64,000 nucleotides of DNA. It comes from Mycosarcoma maydis (lineage: Eukaryota > Basidiomycota > Ustilaginomycetes > Ustilaginales). This document shows positions 1-9,063 of the stretch, one piece after another. The translations under genes and the position numbers were made by a program. The notes under the pieces are model-generated. The model had not been told where the DNA came from, made no database searches, and saw only the letters and a list, made by a program, of their open reading frames with translations. The stretch lies in contig NC_026492.1 of assembly GCF_000328475.2 (NCBI RefSeq), positions 310,001 through 374,000 of the forward strand, written 5' to 3'. Numbering within the stretch: position 1 is the first letter of the stretch; every line of letters begins with the position of its first letter.

Positions 1-404
1 CTCTTGACTCGGTGACTGTGGTTGAGTTTATGGGTGTTTGCGAGTGCTGAGATCGGCACTGATCGGGGCAAAACAGAACCGATTTGGAACGCTGGTTGAT
101 AAGGCACGCTTGTCTGCGGTGTGCGAAATTGTTCCGCGCAGAGTCGCGATTCGGCCCGTTCGCTGACATCCTGTCATCTCTACTGGTGATTTATCTCATT
201 CCTTCTCCTCTCATCATCGGCAAGCTTTCCGGCGGCAGCTCGAGATACCACACGTTGTCCTTCAGCACGTCGCTCGCACATAGCCACGACGACCCATCCA
301 GGACGGCTCATTGCGCTTGTGCTTTCAGCTTACAAAGGCCAAGTACTGCGCATATTGCATCTGCGCCCTAGTCTTGGACCGACGACACTCGTTCAATTGT
401 CGCA
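1..404. other. Upstream region of ORM1, no gene recognised
   Basis: Non-coding by inspection. Open stretches here lack a plausible ATG start or recognisable protein. It should contain the promoter and 5' leader of the ORM-family gene that starts at 405. No TATA box stands out, and no tandem repeat is seen. Confidence 0.5.
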
Positions 405-1109
405 ATGGCGTCCACTGAGCAAGACGGCGGACCGCCGTCTCTTCACATCAGTCCACCGGGTACTGCATTTGCAAGCGGTGCCTCCACAGGCGTCGCACCA
501 CCGCCGGTCCTGCGTCCGACTCACGGGCGTGCACGCTCGTCGTCTCTGGTGTCGGTGACACGCGTCGAAGAGACGCACGAAGAGATGCTCGACCAATCCG
601 CAGGCTTCAACGCCAACGCGGATTGGGTCAATTACAAGGGAGCCTGGGTCATCCATGTGGTTCTTATCATTGTCGCCAAGATCCTGCTGGATGTGATTCC
701 TGCCATGCAGCAAGACACTTCGTGGACGCTTGTTAACCTGGGCTACATGACACTATCGTACATCATGTTCCACTACGTCACTGGAACGCCGTTCGAATCC
801 AACGCAGGTGCTTACGACCAACTCACGCTATGGGAACAGATCGACGAAGGAGCTCAATACACGCCAGCGAAAAAGTGGTTGACATCGGTGCCCATCGGCC
901 TTTTCCTCGTCTCGACGCATTACACGAGATACAATCCGTTGCTGTTCGGTCTCAACTTTTCGGCTCTACTGTTTGTGCTATTCCCAAAGCTGCCTATCCT
1001 GCACCGACTCAGGTTCCGATTTTTTGCGCCACCACCCACGCCGAGCCCATATCCAAGTCAGCCACCTACACCGACAGGCACACGTACGCCCAGCCATGCC
1101 GCATTCTGA
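405..1109 (+). CDS. ORM1: ORM1/ORM2-family ER membrane protein, regulator of serine palmitoyltransferase
   Basis: Encodes 234 residues in one exon. Orm proteins sit in the ER membrane and restrain serine palmitoyltransferase, the first step of sphingolipid synthesis. The family core is clear from about residue 65 to 205: NADWVNYKGAW before the first hydrophobic segment (about 80-100), a second (108-125), the conserved HYVTGTPF and LTLWEQIDEGAQYTP stretches, then two more hydrophobic segments (about 158-172 and 178-198). The N-terminal 60 residues are Pro/Ser-rich and contain R42-A-R-S-S-S47-L, a fit to the RxRxxS pattern of Ypk/AGC kinases. In yeast, Ypk1 phosphorylates the Orm N-terminus, so the same control is inferred here. 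The C-terminal 30 residues are Pro/Thr-rich and lack homology. The ATG lies in a good context (cgcaATGgcg). Confidence 0.95.
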   Translation: MASTEQDGGPPSLHISPPGTAFASGASTGVAPPPVLRPTHGRARSSSLVSVTRVEETHEEMLDQSAGFNANADWVNYKGAWVIHVVLIIVAKILLDVIPAMQQDTSWTLVNLGYMTLSYIMFHYVTGTPFESNAGAYDQLTLWEQIDEGAQYTPAKKWLTSVPIGLFLVSTHYTRYNPLLFGLNFSALLFVLFPKLPILHRLRFRFFAPPPTPSPYPSQPPTPTGTRTPSHAAF

Positions 1110-2031
1110 TCATGCGATGCAGAATGAAATAAAATGCAAACAGATGATACCAAGAGCTGCGGCCTCGACTGTTGACGGCTAACTCGCGCTTCGCACTTGG
1201 CTGTTCTGTGTCTTGCGCATCGTTTGCGCAGTCTTGTCGAGCTCATGTATCCTAGAGGACATAATGTGCAATCTACGCAGAGATTGATCCAACTGCTTTT
1301 GAACTGTAGTCGAAAACCAAGTCTATGATTCCACGATGGCGAGAACACTGGATCACGCATCAGTCTGGCGTGTGTGCTGTTTTGTGACTGAGTGCGCATC
1401 AAATGCTTGTTCGAGACTGACCAAGGAGCGACACTGGTTGTTGTACCTCATCTGGACCATCGCGTTTTAGCTGTGAGCACTGATCGGTTTGCTCGACGTG
1501 TGCAGTCGCGACAAACAAGCCAGTCATGCTTGCATGTCCAACGTAACCATGTCGGGCAGCGTACTCAGCGGAAATGGATGCCAAATGCTCAAGGCTGCAA
1601 CCATCCTACACGTTGCCAAGCGTGAATCGGAACACGGAGTTCAAGTGGAGCCGACGTGGATTTCAAAATTAAGACTAACGTTGACTCTTTGGACCAGAGC
1701 ACGGAGGAGGGGTTTTTTTTTTCTTCCAAAAGTTTTTGTCTTGTGCCAAACCCACGCACGAGTCCGTGAGGTGAGTGGCCAACTTGTGACCGCAAAAGTG
1801 GAAAAAAAATTGTTCGAAAGACCCTGAGCTGTTGCAACTAGACTGGCTCGTCCTAGAGGACATGATCTTGTCCGAGCACCATCACCACCACCACTAAGAC
1901 GACGACGATATACTCGTCACAGTCACATGAACCGACTCCTACTAAACGCCAGATAGACTACATCCGAAGCGTGTGCTCACTTTGATCGACAAAGAGCTGC
2001 TGTTGACCGACACCGGCTTCTCTGTTTCGAC
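1110..2031. other. Intergenic, ORM1 3' end and TSR1 promoter
   Basis: No recognisable gene. The stretch holds the ORM1 3' UTR and the upstream region of TSR1. Open frames up to about 110 codons show no domain and lack coding character. There is a T8 run near 1713-1720 and a CAC-rich stretch near 1878-1896. Confidence 0.5.
1128..1133 (+). terminator. AATAAA polyadenylation signal of ORM1
   Basis: A canonical AATAAA hexamer lies 19 nt after the ORM1 stop codon, at the expected place for a poly(A) signal. Cleavage position is not visible. Confidence 0.4.
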
Positions 2032-4914
2032 ATGCCACACCACCACCGCGCCTCGTCACTGAGGCAGTCGAACAAAGCCTTCAAGTCGAAGCACGCGACA
2101 AAGACTACACTCCGCGAAGCGTCAAAAGGTCGTTCGGCCAGCGACGTCTCCAACACGTCTCGTCTCAACTCACATAAAGCATCGCCACTCTCGGCCTCAG
2201 GTAACGAGGCTGGCTCGCGTCAGCATCGCAGAAACCACGCCAAGCAAGCACAGCGTTGGAAGCGTAATGCTCTGATTCAGTCGAACCGTGTATTTTCTGC
2301 CTCGTCCTCTTCCTCGAGAGAAGGCAAAGATGGTCTGTCCAAAGGGTTGGCAGGTGCAGGCGCAGGTGCACCTCGAATTTGTGCTGTTGTCGATCTCGCA
2401 GAGGACGGCGACCCGTGGGAAGCAGTGAGGAGGATTCAGGAAGAAGGCATTCAAGGAGGCGTTCAGCCTGTTGCTGGACGTAGTGTTCAAGAGGCTCTTG
2501 CACAGAGCCTGCCATACTGTGAGCTCGAGGCGACACGGTTCCGACAGACGATTCAGTTCCTTCCGCTTCCGTACGGCGCCCTTTATCCCATCCTGGACGC
2601 CTGCAAGTGTGCCGACTTTGTGCTCCTTGTCCTCTCAGCAACCACCGCCATCGATCCGGGCTCATGGGGAGAGCTTTGCCTTCGAACGCTTCAAGCACAA
2701 GGCCTGCCCACCGTTGTCGTCGCTGTCCCTACCCTGCAGCCGGACGGTGCCACCGGAGTTGGTGGTAGCAAGAAACCAGGTGCCGCGCTCAAAGCGGCCA
2801 ACGAGGTGCGCAAGTCGCTTCTCAGCTTTGCCAAATACTTTTCACCGGACGTGGACAAGGTGCATGCGCTCGACGATCGAGCTGAGCGAGGTGCTCTGCT
2901 TCGTACCCTTGCCACAGCTACGCCAAAGCGTGTCGCATGGAGAGATTTTCGTGCATGGATGGTGACCGAAGGCGCCGAATGGGAGCCTACCCTCCAGGCT
3001 CACGACAACGGCAATGCAGACGCAGGCGACGCAAACGGCTCCTCGCAAGATGCGCAGCGTGGCATGCTCAAAGTGCAAGGCTGGATCCGAGGTGCGCCCA
3101 TGTCAGCCGACCGACTTATCCACCTACCCGATTTTGGCGACTTTGAGATTGATCGCATCACGTATGCACCTCCGCCCAATGCACGAACCAAGCGATCCAA
3201 GGCTAGTGCTACTACTGCGTCCACGGATGTCCAGGACACTGCCATGGTGGATGCCGAGGCGACTCAAGACGCACCTCTGACACCCGGCGACGTGCTTCAG
3301 TCGCGCGATGACGAGTTTGCCGATGATCTCGTGTCAGAAAACGAGCCGGACGATATGGGCAACGAGCAGACATGGCCTACAGAGGAAGAGATGCAGGCAG
3401 CCGAGCGCTTCGCTCAGCAACGTGCCGATGGTGAGATGCCTCCTCCACCGGCTCTACCAGGAACGACGCCCAAGACGATTATCAAGGGTAGCGGCAACGC
3501 CAAGGACAATGCCAAGTACCGTGCTGCCTGGATCATCGAATCTGACCAAGAGGACGACGATGAGGATGAGGATGAACACGACAATGATGAGGATTCCTTG
3601 ATGACCGACGATGACGACGAATGCATCGAACAAGGCGACATGGAGGTCAACGAGGCGATCGACGATTACGAGCGCATGAAGGCCGCGGCGATTGCACAGC
3701 AGAACCAGCATGCTCAGGCGAGCGAAGCGGCGTCCGAGATGGCATTTGACGATGTCGATGACGCGCAGGCTGAAGCCGAGTATCTCGCATATCAAGAACA
3801 ACGCAAGCGCCAACGCGAAGAGCGTGATGACGCCGAGTTCCCGGACGAAGTTGACACGCCACTCGAGATTGCTGCACGCACGCGATTCGCACGCTACCGA
3901 GGTCTCAAATCGTTCCGCACTTCGCCGTGGGATCCGTACGAGGATCTGCCACGCGACTATGCGCGCATCTTCCAGTTCGAAGACTTCCACAAGACACGTC
4001 GGCGTGTGGAAGGCGCCGCGCTGCTAGACGGCGTTCAGCCAGGATTCCGCGTCACGGTATGGATCAAAGACGTGCCTCGAGCAGCGGCGATTCGTGCTCG
4101 AGCCTGCAACGTTGACGAGCTGGCGACGGTGGATTGTGCGGTGCCGTTTGTGCTGTTTGGACTGTTGAGGCACGAACACAAGAAATCGGTACTCAACTTT
4201 ACCGTTACCCGCAACACCGAGTACGAAGCGCCGGTACGATCCAAGGATGCGCTGGTGCTGTGTTTGGGTCCGAGACGATTCCGTGTCAAGCCGATCTTTA
4301 GCCAGCACAGTCGTGGAGGGGGCAAGGGCGTCAACAACGTGCACAAGTTTGAGCGATATTTGCGTCAGGGAGTTTCGGCGTCGGTGGCTACCGTATACGC
4401 ACCGATCACATTTGGCGGCTCTACGGCGCCTGCGGTGCTGTTGCGCGAGCGCAGGCTTGACGGTGAATCGGGCTATGACCAGCGCGGGGTGTCTGCGGCT
4501 CAAATGCCCCACCTTGTCGGGTTCGGCAACCTGCTGGATGCCGGTCCGACACGTATCAATGCCAAGCGAATCTTGCTGAGCGGACATCCGTTCAAGGTGC
4601 ACAAGAAGACGGCGACGATCCGATTCATGTTCTTCAACCCGGAGGACGTGTACTGGTTCAAACCGATCACGCTGCATACCAAGCTGGGTCGCACCGGCCA
4701 CATCACTGAGAGTCTAGGTACGCACGGCTACTTCAAGGCGCACTTTGACGGACCCATCTCTCAGATGGATACTGTGCTGATGAATCTGTACAAGAGGGTG
4801 TATCCGAAATGGTCGGAGCCGTTTACGCAGGCGTACGAGGAGTTGCCGCTCCCCAGAAGCCAAGTGCTCGGCAGCAACGACGAAGCCAAAGACGAGGGTA
4901 TGATGCAGGACTAG
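2032..4914 (+). CDS. TSR1: Ribosome biogenesis protein Tsr1 (Bms1/Tsr1 family)
   Basis: Single exon, 960 residues (yeast Tsr1 has about 790). Tsr1 binds pre-40S particles in nucleus and cytoplasm and is needed for late 20S pre-rRNA processing. The N-terminus has the family signature (basic HRASSLRQSNKAFKSKHATK, residues 5-24). A GTPase-like fold follows from about residue 110 (RICAVVDLAEDGDPW) without a recognisable P-loop, as known for Tsr1, which is a pseudo-GTPase. The middle contains long acidic runs (Asp/Glu-rich near residues 500-540). The C-terminal half carries conserved Tsr1/Bms1 segments, including DPYEDLPRDYARIFQFEDF and, near the end, FFNPEDVYWFKPITLHTK and LGTHGYFKAHFDGPI. The extra length sits in acidic, disordered inserts. 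The ATG at 2032 begins directly with the conserved N-terminus. Confidence 0.95.
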   Translation: MPHHHRASSLRQSNKAFKSKHATKTTLREASKGRSASDVSNTSRLNSHKASPLSASGNEAGSRQHRRNHAKQAQRWKRNALIQSNRVFSASSSSSREGKDGLSKGLAGAGAGAPRICAVVDLAEDGDPWEAVRRIQEEGIQGGVQPVAGRSVQEALAQSLPYCELEATRFRQTIQFLPLPYGALYPILDACKCADFVLLVLSATTAIDPGSWGELCLRTLQAQGLPTVVVAVPTLQPDGATGVGGSKKPGAALKAANEVRKSLLSFAKYFSPDVDKVHALDDRAERGALLRTLATATPKRVAWRDFRAWMVTEGAEWEPTLQAHDNGNADAGDANGSSQDAQRGMLKVQGWIRGAPMSADRLIHLPDFGDFEIDRITYAPPPNARTKRSKASATTASTDVQDTAMVDAEATQDAPLTPGDVLQSRDDEFADDLVSENEPDDMGNEQTWPTEEEMQAAERFAQQRADGEMPPPPALPGTTPKTIIKGSGNAKDNAKYRAAWIIESDQEDDDEDEDEHDNDEDSLMTDDDDECIEQGDMEVNEAIDDYERMKAAAIAQQNQHAQASEAASEMAFDDVDDAQAEAEYLAYQEQRKRQREERDDAEFPDEVDTPLEIAARTRFARYRGLKSFRTSPWDPYEDLPRDYARIFQFEDFHKTRRRVEGAALLDGVQPGFRVTVWIKDVPRAAAIRARACNVDELATVDCAVPFVLFGLLRHEHKKSVLNFTVTRNTEYEAPVRSKDALVLCLGPRRFRVKPIFSQHSRGGGKGVNNVHKFERYLRQGVSASVATVYAPITFGGSTAPAVLLRERRLDGESGYDQRGVSAAQMPHLVGFGNLLDAGPTRINAKRILLSGHPFKVHKKTATIRFMFFNPEDVYWFKPITLHTKLGRTGHITESLGTHGYFKAHFDGPISQMDTVLMNLYKRVYPKWSEPFTQAYEELPLPRSQVLGSNDEAKDEGMMQD

Positions 4915-5159
4915 ATAGCGCTCGCTGACAGTCGGTAGATGTGGGCCACAATCTGAATGCCAATCGGATCATGACGGGAGCAAGCCAGAGCGGGAAGCGA
5001 GCAGCGAGCAGCGAGCAGCGAGCGAAAGCTCAGATTGTGTGGACGAGCATTCAGCCGTGCAGTGAGTAACTCTACGCACGGACTTGAGGGCGTCTCGGGC
5101 AATTGCGCGGCGCCGCTAGATAAGATGAGAAGGACGAGAAAGGTCAGGGTGCGTAACAT
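4911..5159 (-). CDS. Possible small secreted protein (weak)
   Basis: An 82-codon ATG frame whose stop overlaps the TSR1 stop tail to tail. The N-terminus looks like a signal peptide: MLRT, then the hydrophobic TFLVLLIL, then SSGAAQ as a possible cleavage region. The rest is Leu/Ala/Ser-rich with a few cysteines. No family is recognised. Part of the frame is built from the 7-bp repeat at 4997-5023, which argues that it may be a chance frame. Smuts encode many small secreted effectors, so it is noted, but nothing beyond the leader supports it. Confidence 0.18.
   Translation of the reverse strand: MLRTLTFLVLLILSSGAAQLPETPSSPCVELLTARLNARPHNLSFRSLLAARCSLPALACSRHDPIGIQIVAHIYRLSASAI
4997..5023. repeat. 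Short tandem repeat, 7-bp unit (GCAGCGA)
   Basis: About three and a half copies of a heptamer of the GCAGCGA type just after the TSR1 stop codon. One of several unrelated tandem repeats in this window with a unit of exactly 7 bp. Confidence 0.8.
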
Positions 5160-5958
5160 GGCTTATCGAGATCGGCTGTCACTTGGCGAGACACGAGCGA
5201 GCATGACGAGCTCTTTCGCCATCTGTCAGTGCTCTCATGCGGACAGAGGCAACCGCATGAAAAGCGCGGTGAACCGAGCGAAACCGGCGCAGCCAAGCGT
5301 CCAACTGATTGCGATAGACGTCGGGTGGCACAAACGCAGATCGAGTTGCGTTTCGTGATTGGATCCATCGTATACGTCTCGGTGCTCGGTGTTCGGCTAG
5401 CAAGTCGTGATAGCAGAGACAGCGGTTTGACTACGATTCACGACTCGTGATTGCGTGCGACGTGTGATCACGGGACGCTCTGTGCGCTGTTGGAAAGATA
5501 AGACAAATTCAGTAGATAGTCGCACACAAGGGTTCATGCGGGGTGGAAATTGCATCGGTTTTGTCAAGCACGCCTCACATGACGTGGAAATTCAAACTAA
5601 GTTAACTTGGTGAAACCGTGAATTGACTGACGCTTCAAGGCGTCATCTCTGCTAAAGATAACACAACAACAATCACAATCACCAAAAACACCCACACTCG
5701 TGACTGAGGCTGTGGCAGTGGTGAGTCGCGAGTCACAACCGTCGACCACGCACCGCAGACAGTTAGTTTCGCTGTTAGCTTCGCCTCGACAGCTGGCTCA
5801 GCGCAATCACGAATACGGCGTGAGCACATGTGAACGGACCATCTGCAGAAATTTCCAATGCGGCGCGCCTCCACCGTCGGCTTCCACGTCAGAGTCGCAT
5901 CGCATGATGTTATCCTTGCTGTGCGCTCTAAAAATCATGAATGCGTGTTTAGCGTCTG

Positions 5959-5997
5959 TCGTTGGTCGTTGGTCATTGGTCGTTGTTCGTTGGTTGG
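5959..5997. repeat. Degenerate tandem repeat, 7-bp unit (CGTTGGT)
   Basis: Five imperfect copies of CGTTGGT about 60 bp upstream of the TATA box of the 4E-BP gene. The unit is again 7 bp but unrelated in sequence to the TCGTGAA arrays. Confidence 0.75.
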
Positions 5998-6055
5998 ACC
6001 CTGCGTGGAGAGGCTTGTGCTGAGACGTTGACGTGTTGCAAGCCGGTTGCTCGAG

Positions 6056-6064
6056 ATATATAAG
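6056..6064 (+). promoter_or_regulatory. TATA box of the 4E-BP gene
   Basis: ATATATAAG, a good TATA element in GC-rich surroundings. It would place transcription start near 6085-6100 and a leader of about 250 nt before the ATG at 6344. An ATG at 6071 lies only 7 nt downstream and would normally fall outside the transcript. Confidence 0.5.
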
Positions 6065-6177
6065 CGTGCCATGCTTGAGGTACATGCGCCCGTCTCTTGC
6101 ACTCCCACGCCTAATCTCTCTTGGTCATCTCGTAACTTGATCGCGTTCTCTTGCTGGCTCTCTGCGTATCGTCCGGT

Positions 6178-6250
6178 CTGGCTCCACTGGCTCCACTGGC
6201 TCCACTGGCTCCACTGGCTCCACTGGCTCCACTGGCTCCACTGGCTCCAC
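6178..6250 (+). repeat. 9-bp minisatellite (CTGGCTCCA)8 in the 4E-BP leader
   Basis: Eight essentially perfect copies of a 9-bp unit between the TATA box and the ATG of the 4E-BP gene. Being a multiple of three, it keeps the upstream frame open, and in that frame it would read as repeated Trp-Leu-His. Copy number probably varies between strains (inference). Confidence 0.9.
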
Positions 6251-6343
6251 TCACTGTATCCTGCTCGTCGTCGTCTGGCTCGCTTCGCACTCGCGCGCTT
6301 TCTCTCGCTGTATCCAACTCAACCTCGACGCTGCCGAAGAACC

Positions 6344-6670
6344 ATGTCGTCTACGATTGCGATCAGTACGCCTGCTTCGTCTTGCACCACGTCTGCCAAC
6401 GCAACATGCTCGGTGTATGGCACAACGCCTGGTGGAACGCCTCGAATCTCGTACTCGCGCGATGAGCTGCTGAATCTGGCTTCGAGCCCACTCTCACGCT
6501 CGCCGCCCAAATTCGACGTGCCTGCTGCGATCTCTCGCACTCGCAAGTCGGCATCAGAGCGGTTCGAACACCAGCCACCTGCGTCCAATGCCAACACGAC
6601 TAAACACGCCGATCCCGTCGACAGCGACGACGAGCAGGAAGATGCCACTGCATTCACTATGGAACTCTAA
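6344..6670 (+). CDS. eIF4E-binding protein (4E-BP family translation repressor)
   Basis: A compact 108-residue protein, close to the size of animal 4E-BPs. Such proteins bind the cap-binding factor eIF4E through YxxxxL-phi and block eIF4G; TOR phosphorylation releases them. Visible motifs in order: TPGGT at 28-32 (equivalent of the TOR-phosphorylated Thr in animals), YSRDELL at 37-43 (the eIF4E-binding helix), SPLSRSPP at 48-55 (matching the SPVTKTPP block of animal 4E-BP1), an acidic stretch at 93-100, and FTMEL as the last five residues, which resembles the TOS motif FEMDI that docks Raptor. The start at 6344 gives the usual family length. The frame stays open upstream to an ATG at 6071, but the TATA position makes the short form more likely. 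Yeast Caf20 and Eap1 are unrelated outside the YxxxxL motif. Confidence 0.85.
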   Translation: MSSTIAISTPASSCTTSANATCSVYGTTPGGTPRISYSRDELLNLASSPLSRSPPKFDVPAAISRTRKSASERFEHQPPASNANTTKHADPVDSDDEQEDATAFTMEL

Positions 6671-7186
6671 ACCCATCTCTATTCGATCGCCCCAAAAATC
6701 AAAGTAAATCCATCTCTGCATACCCAATCTATCTCGGCGGCCTACTTGACCATTGCCACTTCGGTCTCTGTTTCTCTCGCGTCCATTTTATCGTATCGTG
6801 TTCGTATCGTCGTTTCCATTGCAGCCTCGTTGGTTTGCCGTGTCTCGCATCCGTGTTGTCGTGTTGTATCTCGCGGTTTCGGTTTCTCCAAATCAAAGAA
6901 AGTATTGCACTCGTGCTCGCATGTACGTTTTCAGTGTGCTTTCATACGCTCGCAATGTGGTGCGTTGTGCGGTTTCTTTCACTTGTCGCTAGCGTGATAC
7001 TTTTCAGAGACTGTGCGCTGCCCAAGCCAACCAAAAACGCGTCTAGATTGATACAGCATGGCAGTTGTGAAGATGGTGTAAGTTACACGCAAGAGGCCAT
7101 CAGCATGGACGCAACAAAGTGCGCGATGTTGTTGGCTGATTGATTTTGTCTGTTGTACACGGTGGCACATGTAGATGGGTTTGCGA
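6671..7186. other. Intergenic, convergent 3' ends of 4E-BP and mitochondrial carrier
   Basis: Holds the 3' ends of two convergent genes. No further gene, RNA gene or tandem array is recognised. Short open frames are T-rich and lack domains. Confidence 0.5.
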
Positions 7187-8223
7187 TCAGATGTACGGAG
7201 GACCCAAGGCAGTTCTGAACTGGCTCAAGACCACCTCGACGACCAAGAGGAGCACACCACCTCCTGGGGCCAACCTGAGCACCTTGGGAGTGAAGCCCTT
7301 GTAGAGCGCACCGAAACCCTCCTCCTTGGCGATGAGCGCGATGCTGGGAAACGTCCAGTTGTACTTTCTCGGAACGCCCTTGATGTTGGGCGTGTTTTGG
7401 ATTCGACTCTTGACCACATCGGCAGGCGTATTGAACACGGTTCCTACAGCACCACCGACGGCACCACAGATAAAGTCGTTGCGCAGTTGCTGTGGCTTGG
7501 ATTCGGCCTTGGGCATCTGTGCACGCAGCGCAAAGATGACGGAAAAGTATCCTCCGTTCCACAACACGTGTCGCCAGAAGGTCGACTCGAGGCCGGCGTA
7601 CAAACCCAAAAGCCCATCGGCTTTGACGATCTTGGAAACCACGTCCATAGGACCCGTGTAGAGGTGTGCCTGTGCCTTGTCCTGCAGTCGGATCTTGACC
7701 AATTCAAACGGAACAACCACAATCGATTCCGTGGCACCAGCCGAACACCCGGTGAGCACCGAGAGCGACTGTGTCATCTTGTCTTGGCCGGTGAGCGAGC
7801 GGTAGGTCTTGCCCCAAAAATCGTTGGCTGCAAACTTGACTGCTCGCTTGGGTGCTTCAAGCATCAGAGGCGGCACCAAGCCACGGTACAATCGACCAGC
7901 ACTGATCAACGCCAATCCAAACCAACCAGAACCGCGTCACATGCAAATCCACAAACACCAACCTGATCAGTACATCTATCCACGCCGTCGTTGTATACGC
8001 AGAACCACACTTACCCTTCGCTGGCAATGATCTTTCGGAAAGCGTCCACCATGCCATTGTAGTGTTCACCCGGCGCGGATCCGGCCACCGCCTTGCCTTG
8101 CAACTGCATACGAGTCTTGACCACATCCAGCGGGTACAGGCAGAGCAGCTCAGTAACACCTGCGATTGCACCCGCGGTGAACTGCGCGTAGAACGGCAAT
8201 GGTTTCGGTTGGGATGTAGTCAT
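7187..8223 (-). CDS. ODC1: Mitochondrial 2-oxodicarboxylate carrier (ODC-type), two exons
   Basis: Two exons on the minus strand: 8223-8015 and 7901-7187. The 113-nt intron has GTAAGT and AG ends. Joined, they give 307 residues, typical for the SLC25 family. The inner-membrane carrier exchanges 2-oxoadipate and 2-oxoglutarate, linking lysine metabolism and the TCA cycle. The three repeats are visible: PLDVVKTRMQ with a Px[DE]xxK core in the first, PFELVKIRLQ in the second, and PADVVKSRIQ in the third. The splice restores EGAGRLYRGLVPPLMLEAPKRA, the family's conserved sequence after the first repeat. The substrate assignment rests on resemblance to yeast Odc1/Odc2 (LEAPKRAVKFAAND, GLESTFWRHVLWNGGYF). 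The 5' flank contains a 7-bp repeat at 8251-8291. Confidence 0.9.
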
Positions 8224-8250
8224 CTTGGGAAGCGGGAAGATGCGCGATGC

Positions 8251-8291
8251 TTGCTGCCTGCTGCCTGCTGCCTGCTGCTTGCTACTTGCTG
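8251..8291. repeat. Tandem repeat, 7-bp unit (CTGCCTG)
   Basis: About six copies of CTGCCTG-like heptamers with drift at the right end, 28 bp upstream of the carrier ATG, so in its promoter or 5' leader. Confidence 0.8.
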
Positions 8292-8747
8292 TCGTGAGGC
8301 TAGGATAAGGTGGGGCACCAGAGAAGGTGTGTTTGACAAGCTCGATACCAGGACGAGCGCAAAGGAAGCAACGAAGCGCAAGGGAAAAGGGCAAGACTCG
8401 CCGGACTGGCTGGTTGGGTTCAGGCACAATCGCGAATCGTCAATCACGAATGTTGCGATTCGGTGATGAATATTTTCGGGTTCTTCGTGCTTGAGCAACA
8501 AGACAAGGCCAAGTGAATCACGAACTGTCCGCTGTTCGCGTACCAACGATCCCCACGCTCCGATTACAGATCGCACTTCCATAATCACCGTGGTGATAAT
8601 CCATCCGATCCAATCCAATCGAAACATCCAAGACTCGTGACTAGCTTGGCTGTATCTTGCGATGTGCGAGATTCAGCTAGAATCGTGAATTCATTCGTGA
8701 TTCATTTGTGATTCTTTTGTTTGCCAATTTGTGATTCGTTGGGTTTT

Positions 8748-8782
8748 GGTTTTCGGTTTTCGGTTGTTGGTTGTTGGTTTTT
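8748..8782. repeat. Tandem repeat, 7-bp unit (GGTTTTC / GGTTGTT)
   Basis: Five adjacent heptamers: two GGTTTTC, two GGTTGTT and one GGTTTTT. The pairwise identity of neighbours suggests stepwise local duplication. Confidence 0.8.
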
Positions 8783-8822
8783 GGATTTGCGGTTGATTAG
8801 ACTCTCTTCTTATTCGCTGCAG

Positions 8823-8871
8823 TCGTGAACCGTGAATCGTGAATCGTGAATCGTGAATCGTGAATCGTGAA
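8823..8871. repeat. Perfect heptamer array (TCGTGAA)7
   Basis: Seven contiguous copies of TCGTGAA (second copy CCGTGAA). The array is framed by CAGTCGT at 8820-8826 and its reverse complement ACGACTG at 8874-8880. This is the longest array of the dispersed TCGTGA family here. No coding frame or RNA gene explains it. Confidence 0.9.
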
Positions 8872-9035
8872 TTACGACTGTTTTCGCAAATCGCACCGCT
8901 CGACCAGCTTGCGAGTCGCAGATGCCGCTCTGTTCCGTGCGATGGATGCCTCGCTTTGACGCACGCGTGCTTGACGAATTAGGTAATACTTACCCATCAA
9001 GTCGTGTCTCTGACTCGACGCAAGCACAATCAATC

Positions 9036-9063
9036 ATGATCCGTGATCCGTGATCTGTGATCG
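9036..9063. repeat. Heptamer array, variant GTGATCC
   Basis: Four copies of a GTGATCN-type heptamer, a variant of the dispersed GTGATTC/GTGAATC family, about 400 bp from the 3' end of RAD52. Confidence 0.8.

Larger units (their letters stand above)
4915..6055. other. Intergenic, TSR1 to 4E-BP
   Basis: Apart from the weak minus-strand frame at 4911-5159, no gene is recognised. It holds scattered single copies of the TCGTGA/TCACGA motif (for example near 5436-5452) and two 7-bp tandem repeats (4997-5023 and 5959-5997). The right end is the promoter of the eIF4E-binding protein gene. Confidence 0.5.

Noticed and set aside
7175..7966. 263-codon plus-strand frame across the carrier gene
   Set aside because: It is the antisense shadow of the clearly coding minus-strand carrier exon and shows no domain.
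8823..8871. CRISPR-like array
   Set aside because: The units are contiguous 7-mers without spacers, in a fungal nuclear genome. It is a tandem repeat.
8823..8871. Interstitial telomere repeat
   Set aside because: The unit TCGTGAA does not match TTAGGG or its complement CCCTAA.
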